NCBI GenBank assembly: GCA_023621995.1
Contig: JAMOAB010000124.1
Location: 62,001 to 126,000, forward strand
Length of the DNA stretch: 64,000 bases
From: Bacillota bacterium
Lineage (GTDB): Bacteria; Bacillota; Clostridia; Caldicoprobacterales; Xylanivirgaceae
Reading direction: 5' to 3'
In this document: piece by piece, positions 1-8,985 of the stretch
How the letters are laid out: each line of letters begins with the position of its first letter
Position numbering within the stretch: position 1 is the first letter of the stretch
The notes under the pieces: generated by a model
What the model saw: only the letters and a program-made list of their open reading frames with translations
Told to the model about the DNA's origin: nothing
Databases searched by the model: none
Program-made: the position numbers and the translations under genes

Positions 1-953
1 TATCTAAACTCATGCCAGATGTGAACATTGGCGTTGCCCATGGGCAGTTGAGTGAACGTAGGCTAGAGAGGGTTATGATGGACTTCTATGATGGCAAATA
101 TGATATGCTACTTTGCTCAACTATAATAGAAAGTGGGCTGGACATACCCAATGTCAATACTGTAATTGTATACGATGCCGATCATTTTGGCCTGTCTCAG
201 CTCTATCAACTAAGGGGCAGGGTTGGGCGTTCCAACCGGCGAGCATATGCGTATTTCACCTATCAAAAAGACAAGGTATTATCAGAAGTTGCAGAAAAGA
301 GGCTCAAGGCAATACGCGAGTTTACTGAATTTGGTGCAGGGTTTAAGATAGCCATGCGGGATATGGAAATACGGGGGACAGGAAACTTGCTAGGTCCAGA
401 GCAACATGGGCATATGGCAGCTATTGGTTATGATCTCTATTGTAAACTTTTGAATGAAGCCATAGCTACTGCTAAGGGAGAGGAGCCCAAACCAGAGATA
501 GAACCTACTATAGATATAAAAACAGATGCCTATATAGATAGCTCCTATATACCACATGAATCTCATAAAATAGAATTTTACAAGAAGATAGCGTCCATAG
601 AGAATAAAGAGGATAAATTGGATATAGAGGATGAACTCATCGATAGGTTTGGGGACATGCCACGACCTGTAGAACACCTTATAGATATTGCCTACATAAA
701 GTCAATGGCAAAGCATTTAGGGATAGTTGAAGTAATTGAGCGAGATAAACAAATAGTATTCAAATTAGTAGATGGGATGGGCCTATCTTCTAGGACAATA
801 ATGGTAATATTAAATGAATATAGGAAGACGCTTAAATACACAAGTTCTCCAAAACCTATATTTACTTTAGATTTGAGTGATATCTCTGCCAAGGATAAGC
901 TTGGGATAATAAAGGAAGTATTAGAGAGAATTTTACAATTGCAACATGACTAG
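1..953 (+). CDS. mfd: Transcription-repair coupling factor Mfd, C-terminal part
   Basis: Mfd removes RNA polymerase stalled at DNA lesions and recruits UvrA. Only about the last 316 codons are present and the reading frame is open at the left edge; the family is usually about 1150-1180 residues. Visible are the late superfamily 2 helicase motifs (TTIIESGLDIPNVNT; QLRGRVGRS), the following TRG-type translocation segment (MRDMEIRGTGNLLGPEQHG) and the C-terminal D7 regulatory domain. The first internal ATG (position 12) is not a real start. It is the leftmost gene of a co-directional block and is followed 57 bases later by the foldase gene. Identification is secure. Confidence 0.96.
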   Translation, partial: SKLMPDVNIGVAHGQLSERRLERVMMDFYDGKYDMLLCSTIIESGLDIPNVNTVIVYDADHFGLSQLYQLRGRVGRSNRRAYAYFTYQKDKVLSEVAEKRLKAIREFTEFGAGFKIAMRDMEIRGTGNLLGPEQHGHMAAIGYDLYCKLLNEAIATAKGEEPKPEIEPTIDIKTDAYIDSSYIPHESHKIEFYKKIASIENKEDKLDIEDELIDRFGDMPRPVEHLIDIAYIKSMAKHLGIVEVIERDKQIVFKLVDGMGLSSRTIMVILNEYRKTLKYTSSPKPIFTLDLSDISAKDKLGIIKEVLERILQLQHD

Positions 954-1010
954 ATTATATATATAATAAACCTATATGATCTTACTACTGAGAAAGGATT
1001 GATTTTTAGA

Positions 1011-2168
1011 ATGAAGAGAATAAAGAGGGTTGGTCTCATATTATGTATCATATCCCTGTTTGTATCTGCAGTAGGGTGTGACACAGTAAAGGTAGACCCA
1101 GAGAAGGACAGGCAACGGGTGGTTGCCAAGGTAGATGGTGATGAGATATTAAAGGGTGAATTTTTAGACCTCTATAACCAATACAAGGGGATTTATGGTA
1201 TAACTGATGAAGTAGAGGACAATCCTGAATATAAAGATACCATTGCTCAGGTAAAAGGTATGATATTAGATCAACTTATAACGGAAAAAATAGTATATAA
1301 TAAAGCAGTTGAATCAGGTTTCAAGGTAGACGATGAGGCAAAAGCCGATATAAAGAAGCAAATTTTAGAGGAACTTGAAGAAAGTCTAAAACTTGATGAA
1401 GAAAATGGAGAAGATGTAGAAGAACTTGCCAAGGAGCAGTTAGCTGAATATTTGGAACTGTCTGGAATGACAGAAGATGAATTTTGGGAGTTGGCAGCTA
1501 AGCAAGAGAAGATAAATCAATTTGCTGAAGAGCTCTTAGCAGAGGTTGAAGTGACTGATGCTGATATCAAGGAATATTATGAGAAGCAGTTAAAGGAGCA
1601 GAAGGAAAATCCAGATACAATAGATATGGCTCCCCTCCAGCTTCACAGGCCGGCAGGCTATATAAGAGTAAAGCATATTCTCATAGAACTTCCAGAAGAT
1701 GTTAGACTAGAGCATGCAAAACTTCTATCTGAACAGAAGGATAAAGAGGCAGAGGAACTACTGCAAAAGGAGTTAAAAAATATAGAGCCGAAGGCCAAGG
1801 ATGTCCTTGAAAAGGCCAAATCAGGCGAAAATTTTGAAAAGCTCATAGAGGAATATAACTTTGATACAGGCATGGATATAGAAGAGGGCTATGTAATAAA
1901 TGAGGACACCAACTTTGTAGAATCCTTTAAGGATGCAGCATTTAGCCTTAAAAAAGAAGGAGATATATCAGATCTTGTAGCTAGTGACTATGGCTATCAT
2001 ATAATAAAGTTATATGAAGTGCTACCTGAGAAGGATTATACCTTAGATGAAACCAAGGATATCATAAGGGAGATAGTCGATAGCGAAAAGAAAAATGAAA
2101 AATGGGCCTCCCTAATAGAGGAATGGGAAGAAGAGGCAAAAATAAAGAGGTACGAGAAGAGACTTTAA
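1011..2168 (+). CDS. PrsA-type peptidyl-prolyl isomerase lipoprotein (foldase)
   Basis: This is a 385-residue lipoprotein. It has a positively charged N-terminus, a hydrophobic segment and a lipobox ending at Cys23 (SAVGC), so it should be anchored on the outer face of the membrane. A SurA/PrsA-like N-terminal chaperone region is followed by a parvulin domain from about residue 215 to 335 (start YIRVKHILIELPED; end DYGYHIIKLYEV). Such proteins assist folding of exported proteins. An in-frame TTG lies at 999 directly against the AAAGGA sequence; the ATG at 1011 has usable spacing and gives the better signal peptide, so I chose it. A prsA-like gene behind mfd is common in Clostridia. Confidence 0.9.
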   Translation: MKRIKRVGLILCIISLFVSAVGCDTVKVDPEKDRQRVVAKVDGDEILKGEFLDLYNQYKGIYGITDEVEDNPEYKDTIAQVKGMILDQLITEKIVYNKAVESGFKVDDEAKADIKKQILEELEESLKLDEENGEDVEELAKEQLAEYLELSGMTEDEFWELAAKQEKINQFAEELLAEVEVTDADIKEYYEKQLKEQKENPDTIDMAPLQLHRPAGYIRVKHILIELPEDVRLEHAKLLSEQKDKEAEELLQKELKNIEPKAKDVLEKAKSGENFEKLIEEYNFDTGMDIEEGYVINEDTNFVESFKDAAFSLKKEGDISDLVASDYGYHIIKLYEVLPEKDYTLDETKDIIREIVDSEKKNEKWASLIEEWEEEAKIKRYEKRL

Positions 2169-2227
2169 TTTTCAAATATGTCCCTCCCTTTAAAAGGCAA
2201 ATAAAAAGTCTTTTTTACCATTTGAAC

Positions 2228-2257
2228 GCATAAAAACCAGTTAACAGTAAGATAATA
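2228..2257 (+). promoter_or_regulatory. Sigma-G-like promoter of spoVT
   Basis: GCATA at 2228-2232 and GATAATA at 2251-2257 are separated by 18 bases. This fits the forespore sigma-G consensus GHATR-N18-CATWHTA with one mismatch in the -10 box. In B. subtilis spoVT is transcribed by sigma-G. The site lies 50 bases upstream of the spoVT start. Confidence 0.55.
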
Positions 2258-2278
2258 TGAATGCAAGGCTGGTTTTTT
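2232..2278 (+). terminator. Possible terminator after the foldase gene
   Basis: AAAAACCAG at 2232-2240 can pair with CTGGTTTTT at 2269-2277, and a T run follows. The 28-base loop is long and it overlaps the proposed spoVT promoter, so the assignment is weak. Confidence 0.35.
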
Positions 2279-2307
2279 AAGGAGATATAGATAAAGGAGG
2301 GACGTAA

Positions 2308-2865
2308 TTGAAAGCAACAGGAATAGTAAGAAGGATTGACGATCTAGGTAGGGTTGTAATACCAAAGGAGATAAGACGCACTATGCGCATTAGAGAAGGT
2401 GACCCTCTAGAGATATTTACCGACAAAGACGGTGTGGTAATACTCAAAAAATACTCACCCATATATGAGCTAGGCAATTTTGCCCAAGAATATGCTGAGG
2501 CACTTAATCATAGCTTAAAACATATTGCCTGTATCTGTGATAAGGATATTTTTGTAGCAGTAAGTGGCACAGCGAAGAAGGAATTTATCGAGCGAGGGAT
2601 AAGCTCTGAATTAGAGGAGATTATCAACGATAGGAAGACTGTAGTGGCAAATGGCAGTGAGGAGGGTGGCATGTATCCTTTAGTAGAAGACGGGGAAGAT
2701 GCATCCAAATACACCTCACAGGTTATAGTTCCAATAATCAATATGGGTGATTCAGTGGGGGCAGTTATACTTCTCTCTAAGGATCCAGATGTCTCCATGG
2801 GAAATACTGAGATAAAGGTAGCAGAGACAACGGCAGAATTCTTAGCAAGGCAACTAGAACAATAA
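2308..2865 (+). CDS. spoVT: Stage V sporulation protein T (AbrB-family regulator)
   Basis: This 185-residue transcription regulator acts in the forespore, where SpoVT tunes sigma-G-dependent genes. Residues 1-50 form a typical AbrB-type swapped-hairpin DNA-binding domain (GIVRRIDDLGRVVIPKEIRR). The remainder matches the GAF-like C-terminal domain of SpoVT. The length is as in B. subtilis. The start is TTG, placed six bases after a strong AAAGGAGGG site at 2293-2301. A sigma-G-like promoter lies upstream and a strong terminator downstream, so the gene is probably transcribed alone. Confidence 0.96.
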   Translation: MKATGIVRRIDDLGRVVIPKEIRRTMRIREGDPLEIFTDKDGVVILKKYSPIYELGNFAQEYAEALNHSLKHIACICDKDIFVAVSGTAKKEFIERGISSELEEIINDRKTVVANGSEEGGMYPLVEDGEDASKYTSQVIVPIINMGDSVGAVILLSKDPDVSMGNTEIKVAETTAEFLARQLEQ

Positions 2866-2877
2866 CTTGTAATATAA

Positions 2878-2916
2878 AAAGGCATCGATAACTTTTACGA
2901 TGCCTTTAAATTTTTC
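2878..2916 (+). terminator. Rho-independent terminator of spoVT
   Basis: A perfect 10-bp stem (2878-2887 with 2898-2907) is followed by an AAATTTTT stretch. Confidence 0.8.
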
Positions 2917-2981
2917 TTATTCTGCAAATGACAGTTTGATGATATAATATGGTATAATGATCTTTATGCAGGAGGACTCAG

Positions 2982-4598
2982 ATGAGTAAAAAATCTTTTG
3001 TGAAAGGTGCTGCAATACTTGCAACAGCCGGTCTTATAGCTAAGATAATAGGTGCACTATTTCGTATACCGCTTATGAACATAATAGATACAGAGGGGAT
3101 GGGTATATATCAATTGGCGTATCCCATATATGCATTTTTATTGGTCATCTCCACTGCAGGTATTCCTACAGCCATATCAAAATTGGTGTCGGAAAAGGTT
3201 ACCCTAGGTGATCAGAGGGGTGCCTATAGGATATTTAGAACTTCGTTCAAACTTCTACTGGTCATAGGAACGGTTACTTCCCTAGTTCTATTTGTAGGTA
3301 GCCCCCTGTTTGCAAAGATGCAGAGCAATGAAAGTAGTGTATATGCCCTTATGGCAATAGCGCCGGCCCTTTTTTTTGTCTCCCTCATGTCGGCCTATAG
3401 AGGCTATTTTCAGGGGCTACAAATCATGACGCCTACAGCCTTATCTCAGATTATAGAACAGTTTGGCAAGCTCATAATGGGGCTTATACTAGCTTCTGCC
3501 TGGATTGGTAAAGGACCAGAATATGGGGCAGCAGGAGCACTTTTAGGTGTGACCTTAAGCGAAGTAGCAGCTTTGGCACTTCTAATGGGCATGTTTAGAA
3601 GGAAAAAGGGAGAGATATTCAACCAGATTAGGAGGTCACCTAAACATACATATATTGAAAGTGAGAGGACACTCATATATAAAATTCTAAATATTGCAAT
3701 TCCTGTGACCATAGGTGCTTCCATAATACCTATTGTCAACTTTGCCGACTCCATAATAGTGATAAATAGGTTAAAGGCCATAGGCTATTCAAAATCTCAA
3801 GCTACCAGTCTATATGGTATGCTCACAGGAGGTGCAAATCCCATTATAAGTTTTCCATCCATTTTTACTGTTGCACTTGCCATGAGCCTTGTCCCTGCCA
3901 TATCTGAATCCTATACTGGGAAAGACTGGAATGAGATAAGGCTACGGTCCAATGTGGGTATTAAGCTTACCTTGTTCATAGGTATGCCAGCTGCTGTGGG
4001 AATGATGGTATTATCTACTCCAATAATTAGTTTTCTATATAGGAATATGGATGGGGCAAAAGCGGCAGCTACTGGTGAGTTGCTTGGTATATTGGCCATA
4101 GGAGTTATATTCTTAACCCTCATACAGACACTCACAGCAATACTGCAAGGGGTAGACAGGGTAACTGTACCTGTGAAAAACCTAGCAATAGGAGCCCTAT
4201 GCAAGATAGTATTAACTATTATATTAGTAGGTATTCCAGAGATAAATGTAAAAGGTGCTGCAATAGGTACAGTAGTATGTTATGGTGTGGCAGCCATACT
4301 TGATTTTGCTGCAGTCATAAGATATGCTGATATAAACTTTGATGTAGGTGATTTTATGTTAAAGCCGGCCATTGCTGCAGGTATCATGGGTATATGCGTA
4401 TCCCTCACCTACAAGTATACCTTTGGTCTTATGAAAAGTAATACAAAATCTACACTATTGGCCATTATAGTGGGAATAATCGTATATATTCTCATGGTAT
4501 TTGCCACAGGAATGGTAAAGAGGCAAGACCTTGAGACTGTACCAAAGGGGAATAAGATAGCTAAAATATTAGATAAAATGGGACTTTTGAGGGGTTGA
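2982..4598 (+). CDS. spoVB: SpoVB-like polysaccharide flippase (MOP superfamily)
   Basis: This 538-residue polytopic membrane protein has about 14 hydrophobic segments. It belongs to the MATE/MOP flippase superfamily (SpoVB, MurJ, YabM). It probably flips lipid-linked peptidoglycan precursors or other polysaccharide intermediates, in sporulation for cortex synthesis. The first segment (FVKGAAILATAGLIAKIIG) is a family hallmark. The ATG follows GGAGGACTCAG with good spacing. Its position after spoVT and before mazG matches yabM of B. subtilis, so spoVB versus its paralogue yabM cannot be settled from sequence alone. Confidence 0.88.
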   Translation: MSKKSFVKGAAILATAGLIAKIIGALFRIPLMNIIDTEGMGIYQLAYPIYAFLLVISTAGIPTAISKLVSEKVTLGDQRGAYRIFRTSFKLLLVIGTVTSLVLFVGSPLFAKMQSNESSVYALMAIAPALFFVSLMSAYRGYFQGLQIMTPTALSQIIEQFGKLIMGLILASAWIGKGPEYGAAGALLGVTLSEVAALALLMGMFRRKKGEIFNQIRRSPKHTYIESERTLIYKILNIAIPVTIGASIIPIVNFADSIIVINRLKAIGYSKSQATSLYGMLTGGANPIISFPSIFTVALAMSLVPAISESYTGKDWNEIRLRSNVGIKLTLFIGMPAAVGMMVLSTPIISFLYRNMDGAKAAATGELLGILAIGVIFLTLIQTLTAILQGVDRVTVPVKNLAIGALCKIVLTIILVGIPEINVKGAAIGTVVCYGVAAILDFAAVIRYADINFDVGDFMLKPAIAAGIMGICVSLTYKYTFGLMKSNTKSTLLAIIVGIIVYILMVFATGMVKRQDLETVPKGNKIAKILDKMGLLRG

Positions 4599-4626
4599 TG
4601 TTATAGATATGGAAGAAGGTGATTGC

Positions 4627-6087
4627 ATGGGAAATACACTTACTATTGTAGGTCTAGGTCCAGGGGATGAGCGCTATTTAACCTTGGGAGTCATTGATGT
4701 CCTTAAAAATGGGCATATTGTAATTGCTAGAACGCTTAAGCATGATGCCATACCATATCTTAAAGGGCAAGGTATAGTATTTGAAAGCTTGGATCATATA
4801 TACAACACTAAAAAAAACTTTGACCAAGTGTACCAAAGTATGGTAGAATACGTACTTGGACGCTTAGAGCAAGGTGATGTGGTGTTAGCATTGCCTGGAG
4901 ATCCTATGGTGGGCGAACGTCTATCCTGGGAGCTATTAAAAGAGGCAGCTAGAGGGCATATCAATATAGAGGTAATTCCTGGGCTAGGCAGGAGCGATTT
5001 AGTTTTATCTAATATAGGGGTAAGTGCACCAGAAGGACTTAAAGTAGTTACAGCGCCGGCGCTAAGGGAGGCCCATATAGACACTAGGCTGCCTATGATT
5101 ATAACAAATATATGGAGTCCCATAACAGCAGCTGAGACAAAATTAAAGCTTTTAAAGTTCTATCCTTTTAACCTAGAGGTATACTTGGTGGGAGATAAGA
5201 TAGATAGCCGATCGGGTTCAGTGTCCATAAAACTTCATGAACTAGATATGCAAGATATATATGACCATACAACTTGTGTATATATACCTTCCCTATCTAT
5301 TTGTGAAGTGGACTCATATGACTTTAGGCACTTAGAAGAGATTGTAAAACTTCTTCGCTCCAAAGATGGCTGTCCATGGGATAGGGAGCAAACCCATGAG
5401 AGCCTTAAAAAATGTCTTATTGAAGAGACATACGAGGTATTAGATGCCATCGATAAGGGAAATGTGGACATGCTAATAGAAGAACTAGGGGATGTCCTAC
5501 TACAAGTTGTATTCCACTCCCAGATTGGCAGGGAACATGGACAGTTTGACATATACGATGTTATAACAGGCGTATGTGAGAAGATGATTCATAGACATCC
5601 CCACATATTTGGCAGTGTAGTTGTGGAAGATGAAGACGAAGTGATAGAAAATTGGGAGGCTATTAAAAAGGAAGAGAAGGGGCTTACGAGTCATACCCAA
5701 GTACTTAGGGACATTCCAAATAATTTACCGGCTCTCATGCGAGCATGTAAAGTACAAAAGAAGGCTGCCTTAGTAGGCTTTGACTGGGATAGGGTGGAAG
5801 AGGCGTTTGACAAATTAAAGGAAGAGGTGGAAGAGCTAGAAGAGGTATATCTAGGTGATGATGTAGAGAGGATAACTGATGAGCTAGGAGATGTACTATT
5901 TGCAACGGTAAATGTGGCAAGGTTTCTAAAGGTGGAACCTGAACTTGCCCTAACTGCCACTATAGAAAAATTTATAGAGAGATTTGAGTATATAGAAGAT
6001 AATGCCGATGTATATATAGAAGATATGTCTCTTGAAGATATGGATAGGTTGTGGAATAGTGCAAAAGAGCTATTTTCTAAGGATTGA
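4627..6087 (+). CDS. mazG: Tetrapyrrole methylase-MazG nucleotide pyrophosphohydrolase fusion (YabN)
   Basis: This is a 486-residue fusion. The first ~220 residues form a SAM-dependent tetrapyrrole-methylase fold (LTIVGLGPGDERYLTLG; GDPMVGERLSWE). The rest holds two MazG modules with the acidic metal-binding motifs EETYEVLDAID and EEVEELEE...DELGDVLFA. MazG hydrolyses non-canonical NTPs. Fusion with the methylase fold is standard in Firmicutes YabN, although the substrate of the methylase part is not established. An ATG at 4609 has only a distant Shine-Dalgarno; the ATG at 4627 follows GAAGGTG at good spacing, so I chose it. It is probably co-transcribed with spoVB. Confidence 0.93.
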   Translation: MGNTLTIVGLGPGDERYLTLGVIDVLKNGHIVIARTLKHDAIPYLKGQGIVFESLDHIYNTKKNFDQVYQSMVEYVLGRLEQGDVVLALPGDPMVGERLSWELLKEAARGHINIEVIPGLGRSDLVLSNIGVSAPEGLKVVTAPALREAHIDTRLPMIITNIWSPITAAETKLKLLKFYPFNLEVYLVGDKIDSRSGSVSIKLHELDMQDIYDHTTCVYIPSLSICEVDSYDFRHLEEIVKLLRSKDGCPWDREQTHESLKKCLIEETYEVLDAIDKGNVDMLIEELGDVLLQVVFHSQIGREHGQFDIYDVITGVCEKMIHRHPHIFGSVVVEDEDEVIENWEAIKKEEKGLTSHTQVLRDIPNNLPALMRACKVQKKAALVGFDWDRVEEAFDKLKEEVEELEEVYLGDDVERITDELGDVLFATVNVARFLKVEPELALTATIEKFIERFEYIEDNADVYIEDMSLEDMDRLWNSAKELFSKD

Positions 6088-6241
6088 CATGTATAAATTA
6101 TGTAATATATGGTAAACATATAACTAATGTTCCTTCCTATGAAAAAATATTAAATTTATTGTCTAAAAAGGAGGAATTTTAGGAAGAATAGCGAATATGC
6201 TATTAGTGCCAATTATATTAATAAAGAGGAGGTTACTAAAA

Positions 6242-6514
6242 GTGAATAAATCGGAATTGATTACTGCTATGGCAGAGAAGAGTGAATTGACAAAGAAGGA
6301 TGCAGAAAAGGCGTTAAATGCCTTTATGGAATCGGTGACAGAAGCACTTGCAGAAGGTGAAAGAGTTCAGCTTGTAGGCTTCGGCACATTTGAGGTACGA
6401 GATAGGGCAGAGAGGAAAGGTAGAAATCCCCAGACAAGGGAGGAAATTATAATTCCTGCTTCTAAGGCACCTGTATTCAAGGCAGGAAAAGCCTTAAAAG
6501 ATGCTGTTCAATAA
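6242..6514 (+). CDS. hup: DNA-binding protein HU
   Basis: A 90-residue histone-like HU, the exact family length. It has the N-terminal MNKSELI-type start, the [20 protein letters not shown] arm and the C-terminal [13 protein letters not shown]. It bends and compacts chromosomal DNA. The start is GTG at 6242, nine bases after GAGGAGG; a longer in-frame ATG at 6197 adds residues no HU has. The hairpin at 6531-6557 ends the transcript. Insertion of hup between mazG and yabO is common in Clostridia. Confidence 0.96.
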   Translation: MNKSELITAMAEKSELTKKDAEKALNAFMESVTEALAEGERVQLVGFGTFEVRDRAERKGRNPQTREEIIIPASKAPVFKAGKALKDAVQ

Positions 6515-6530
6515 ATATGTGTAAAATAAA

Positions 6531-6557
6531 GGCCGGGCTTATTCCCGGTTTTTATAT
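6531..6557 (+). terminator. Terminator after hup
   Basis: GCCGGG (6532-6537) pairs with CCCGGT (6544-6549), followed by a T-rich run, a short but GC-rich stem. Confidence 0.65.
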
Positions 6558-6589
6558 TTTTGGTGAGTGACCATCTTAGGGGGGATATT

Positions 6590-6832
6590 ATGCGACTGGA
6601 TAAATATTTAAAGGTATCACGTATTATAAAACGGCGCACCCTTGCCAACGAGGCATGTACGCAAGGTAGGGTGCTTATAAATGATAAGGTGGCAAAGCCA
6701 TCGGCAGATGTTAAAGTAGGCGACGTAATTGAAGTAAGGTTAGGGGATAGTGTCAGGCGATATGAAGTTTTGAGCTTGTCAGAACATGCACTTAAGAAGG
6801 ATGCCAATGATATGTATAGGGAGCTTATCTAA
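6590..6832 (+). CDS. rqcP: RqcP/YabO, S4-domain ribosome quality control factor
   Basis: This 80-residue protein is an S4 RNA-binding domain throughout (MRLDKYLKVSRIIKRRTLAN; KPSADVKVGDVIEVRLG). It is homologous to bacterial Hsp15 and B. subtilis YabO. YabO, renamed RqcP, binds peptidyl-tRNA-obstructed 50S subunits and is needed with RqcH for poly-alanine tailing of stalled peptides. The upstream in-frame TTG at 6560 is rejected because the ATG at 6590 follows AGGGGGGA with proper spacing and matches the family start. Confidence 0.9.
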   Translation: MRLDKYLKVSRIIKRRTLANEACTQGRVLINDKVAKPSADVKVGDVIEVRLGDSVRRYEVLSLSEHALKKDANDMYRELI

Positions 6833-6965
6833 ACAAATTTTGTAAACTCATAGAATTAATCCTCCAAAAATGTATATTAGGTAAATTATACTTTTAAATC
6901 TAGTATAAGTGGGGAAGGTTTATGTAAATAATATATATATATTACTAAGAGTTTGGAGGAATTCT

Positions 6966-7991
6966 ATGAGCCTAAAGAGAATTGTATCATGTCTTTTAAC
7001 AGTAGTTATTTTGTGTACTATCTCCATATCGTGTGCTAAGAGTAAGCCCCAGCAACCTGAGGAGATGCCAAAAAAGACAGCTCCTGAAGAAGGGAAATTA
7101 GAGAAGGAGACAGAAAAGCCTGCTCTCCCTGAAAAACTTCAAGGCAAAGAAGGTGTAGAGCCTAGCCTTAAGGTATATATGCAAGATACTGGTGTTGTAG
7201 AGGAGATGCCCTTCGAAGAATATATAAAAGGTGTTGTGGCAGGTGAGATAAAAAATGACTGGCCTTTCGAGGCAATAAAGGCCCAGGCTATTATTGCTCG
7301 CACATTCGTATTAGATTTTATAGCTACCAAGGGCCATTCAAAACACAATAAAGATGCCCATATATCCACCGATATAGAGGAGGCACAGGCATGGAACAGG
7401 GAAGAGATAAACGATGCCATTAAAAAGGCAGTAGATGATACAAGGGGACAGGTACTTACCTATAATGGTAAGTTTACAAAGACATGGTTCCATTCAAATG
7501 CAGGTGGTGTGACTGCCGATTCCAAGGAGGGACTAAATTATAAAGAGGAAAATCCACCTTATATAGTCAGCGTAAAGTCACCGGATACAGGTGAGGAGGT
7601 GCCTAAAGAGGAGAGATCATGGGTTGCTTCTTTTCCAAAGTCTAAGGTACTTGAGGCATTGAATAAGATGGGTAGTAATATAACCGACTTTAGTAAAGTC
7701 TCCATGGGGAACAAAGGTCCTTCTGGAAGAGTAGTTAATTTGATGTTTGACGACAAAGAGATATCAGCTCCAGATTTTAGGGTGGCCCTAGATAGTATGG
7801 TTATGAAATCTACTCTCTTAGACAGTGTAGAGTATGATGGAGAGACATTGACTATCAAGGGTAAGGGTTATGGTCATGGTGTAGGTATGTCCCAATGGGG
7901 TGCCTATTATATGGCAAAGGAGGGTAAGAGTACTGAAGAGATACTCACCCACTACTTCAAGGGAGTAAAAATAGCAAAGATGTGGAAATAG
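6966..7991 (+). CDS. spoIID: SpoIID/LytB-domain peptidoglycan lytic lipoprotein
   Basis: This 341-residue lipoprotein has lipobox Cys23 (ISISC). A low-complexity charged linker (residues ~25-65) is followed by a SpoIID domain (PFEEYIKGVVAGEIKNDWP; IKAQAIIARTF; KTWFHSNAGG; GYGHGVGMSQWGA). SpoIID is a lytic transglycosylase that cuts denuded glycan strands during engulfment; the Glu of VAGE is at the position of the known catalytic Glu. Clostridia often carry several SpoIID/LytB proteins, so this may be a paralogue rather than the engulfment enzyme. The ATG at 6966 follows GGAGGAATTCT. The stop codon lies inside a 50-base perfect palindrome. Confidence 0.85.
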   Translation: MSLKRIVSCLLTVVILCTISISCAKSKPQQPEEMPKKTAPEEGKLEKETEKPALPEKLQGKEGVEPSLKVYMQDTGVVEEMPFEEYIKGVVAGEIKNDWPFEAIKAQAIIARTFVLDFIATKGHSKHNKDAHISTDIEEAQAWNREEINDAIKKAVDDTRGQVLTYNGKFTKTWFHSNAGGVTADSKEGLNYKEENPPYIVSVKSPDTGEEVPKEERSWVASFPKSKVLEALNKMGSNITDFSKVSMGNKGPSGRVVNLMFDDKEISAPDFRVALDSMVMKSTLLDSVEYDGETLTIKGKGYGHGVGMSQWGAYYMAKEGKSTEEILTHYFKGVKIAKMWK

Positions 7992-8036
7992 GAATACTTC
8001 CAGCATTAGAATTCTAATGCTGGAAGTATTCCTATT
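7987..8036. terminator. 50-base perfect palindrome overlapping the spoIID stop codon
   Basis: Positions 7987-8011 are the exact reverse complement of 8012-8036, with the centre at GAATTC. The spoIID stop (7989-7991) is inside it. No T run follows, so it may terminate poorly or act as a 3'-end stabiliser. Confidence 0.6.
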
Positions 8037-8113
8037 CTATGGCGACTCTATACATACTTCCAGTTAAATTGGCATATTATCAATTAAGGTATGTGATTTA
8101 AAGGAGGATGTAT

Positions 8114-8413
8114 GTGGTGAGGGATATAGATAATAAAAACATTGTGAGGAACCGAAGTCACAGCGTTGCCATAGAAAATCGAAGCAAGATAACCATAACA
8201 GGAGTTGCAGATGTGGATAGTTTTGATGAATCTATGGTATTACTTGCAACTGATATGGGGTTTATAACGTTACATGGGGAAGATTTACATATAAGTAAGT
8301 TAAATCTAGAGGAAGGACATCTGATTGTAGAAGGAGAGATATTAGCCCTTGAATATGGTGATGTTGATGATTTGAGCAGGGGGTCTGGATTTTGGGGAAG
8401 ACTTTTTAGGTAG
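8114..8413 (+). CDS. yabP: Sporulation protein YabP
   Basis: About 99 residues, a YabP-family protein (HSVAIENRSKITITGVADVD; LLATDMGFITLHGEDLHISKLNLEEG). In B. subtilis yabP and yabQ are sigma-E-dependent and needed for spore cortex formation; the biochemical role is unknown. Start choice is uncertain. The ATG at 8108 overlaps the AAGGAGG site itself, so GTG at 8114 (used here) or 8117 is more likely. The last codons lie 15 bases from yabQ, so the two are one transcript. Confidence 0.9.
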   Translation: MVRDIDNKNIVRNRSHSVAIENRSKITITGVADVDSFDESMVLLATDMGFITLHGEDLHISKLNLEEGHLIVEGEILALEYGDVDDLSRGSGFWGRLFR

Positions 8414-8428
8414 GAGGCGTACCTATAG

Positions 8429-8890
8429 ATGCTTATGTCTACATCAAATCAGGTATATATTTTTTTATCGGCAGTATATATGGGTATAATTATAGGATTT
8501 ATATACGATATATATAGGGTGGTACGAATATTGTCCAATCCGACTAAGCTAGTTACTGGTATAATGGATATACTATTTTGGGTGACCGTAACATTGCTAT
8601 CCATAATAGGTTTTTTCTATGTAAGTAGTGGCGAGATAAGACTTTATAATATTATAGGACTTGTCATAGGTTGGATGTTATATCTTTTAACTTTGAGCAG
8701 ATACATAATAAGGCTGTTAAAAATTATATTCGCAGGGTTTATATGGATGTGCAAGAAAACAATAGAGTTACTTGCCTATCCTTTTCAAATGATGATAGAT
8801 ATATTAGAGTGGCCAAAAATATTATGGGAAAAAAGTGTTAGGAGTCGTAAGGATAAATTAGGAGATTCAAATGTAGAAGAAAATATATAG
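8429..8890 (+). CDS. yabQ: Sporulation protein YabQ (spore cortex biosynthesis)
   Basis: A 153-residue integral membrane protein with about four hydrophobic segments in the first 110 residues, beginning QVYIFLSAVYMGIIIGFIYD. This YabQ hallmark is followed by a charged cytoplasmic tail. YabQ localises to the outer forespore membrane and is required for cortex synthesis in B. subtilis. The ATG follows TAGGAGGCG. Coupled to yabP upstream. Confidence 0.9.
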   Translation: MLMSTSNQVYIFLSAVYMGIIIGFIYDIYRVVRILSNPTKLVTGIMDILFWVTVTLLSIIGFFYVSSGEIRLYNIIGLVIGWMLYLLTLSRYIIRLLKIIFAGFIWMCKKTIELLAYPFQMMIDILEWPKILWEKSVRSRKDKLGDSNVEENI

Positions 8891-8985
8891 GGAATAATAA
8901 TTAAAAAAAAAAAGAGGACTTTTAAAATATATGTAGAAGTATACTAGGTAGGTAAGGTTTTATTATGTATAGTAAAAACTATATA

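Noticed and set aside
5691-6119. 142-codon minus-strand frame opposite mazG
   Set aside because: Shadow frame rich in Ser/Leu produced by the antisense of an acidic, charged coding region.
8072-8099. Sigma-E promoter before yabP
   Set aside because: GCATATT at 8072-8078 fits the -35 consensus, but no acceptable -10 (CATACANT) lies 13-15 bases downstream.
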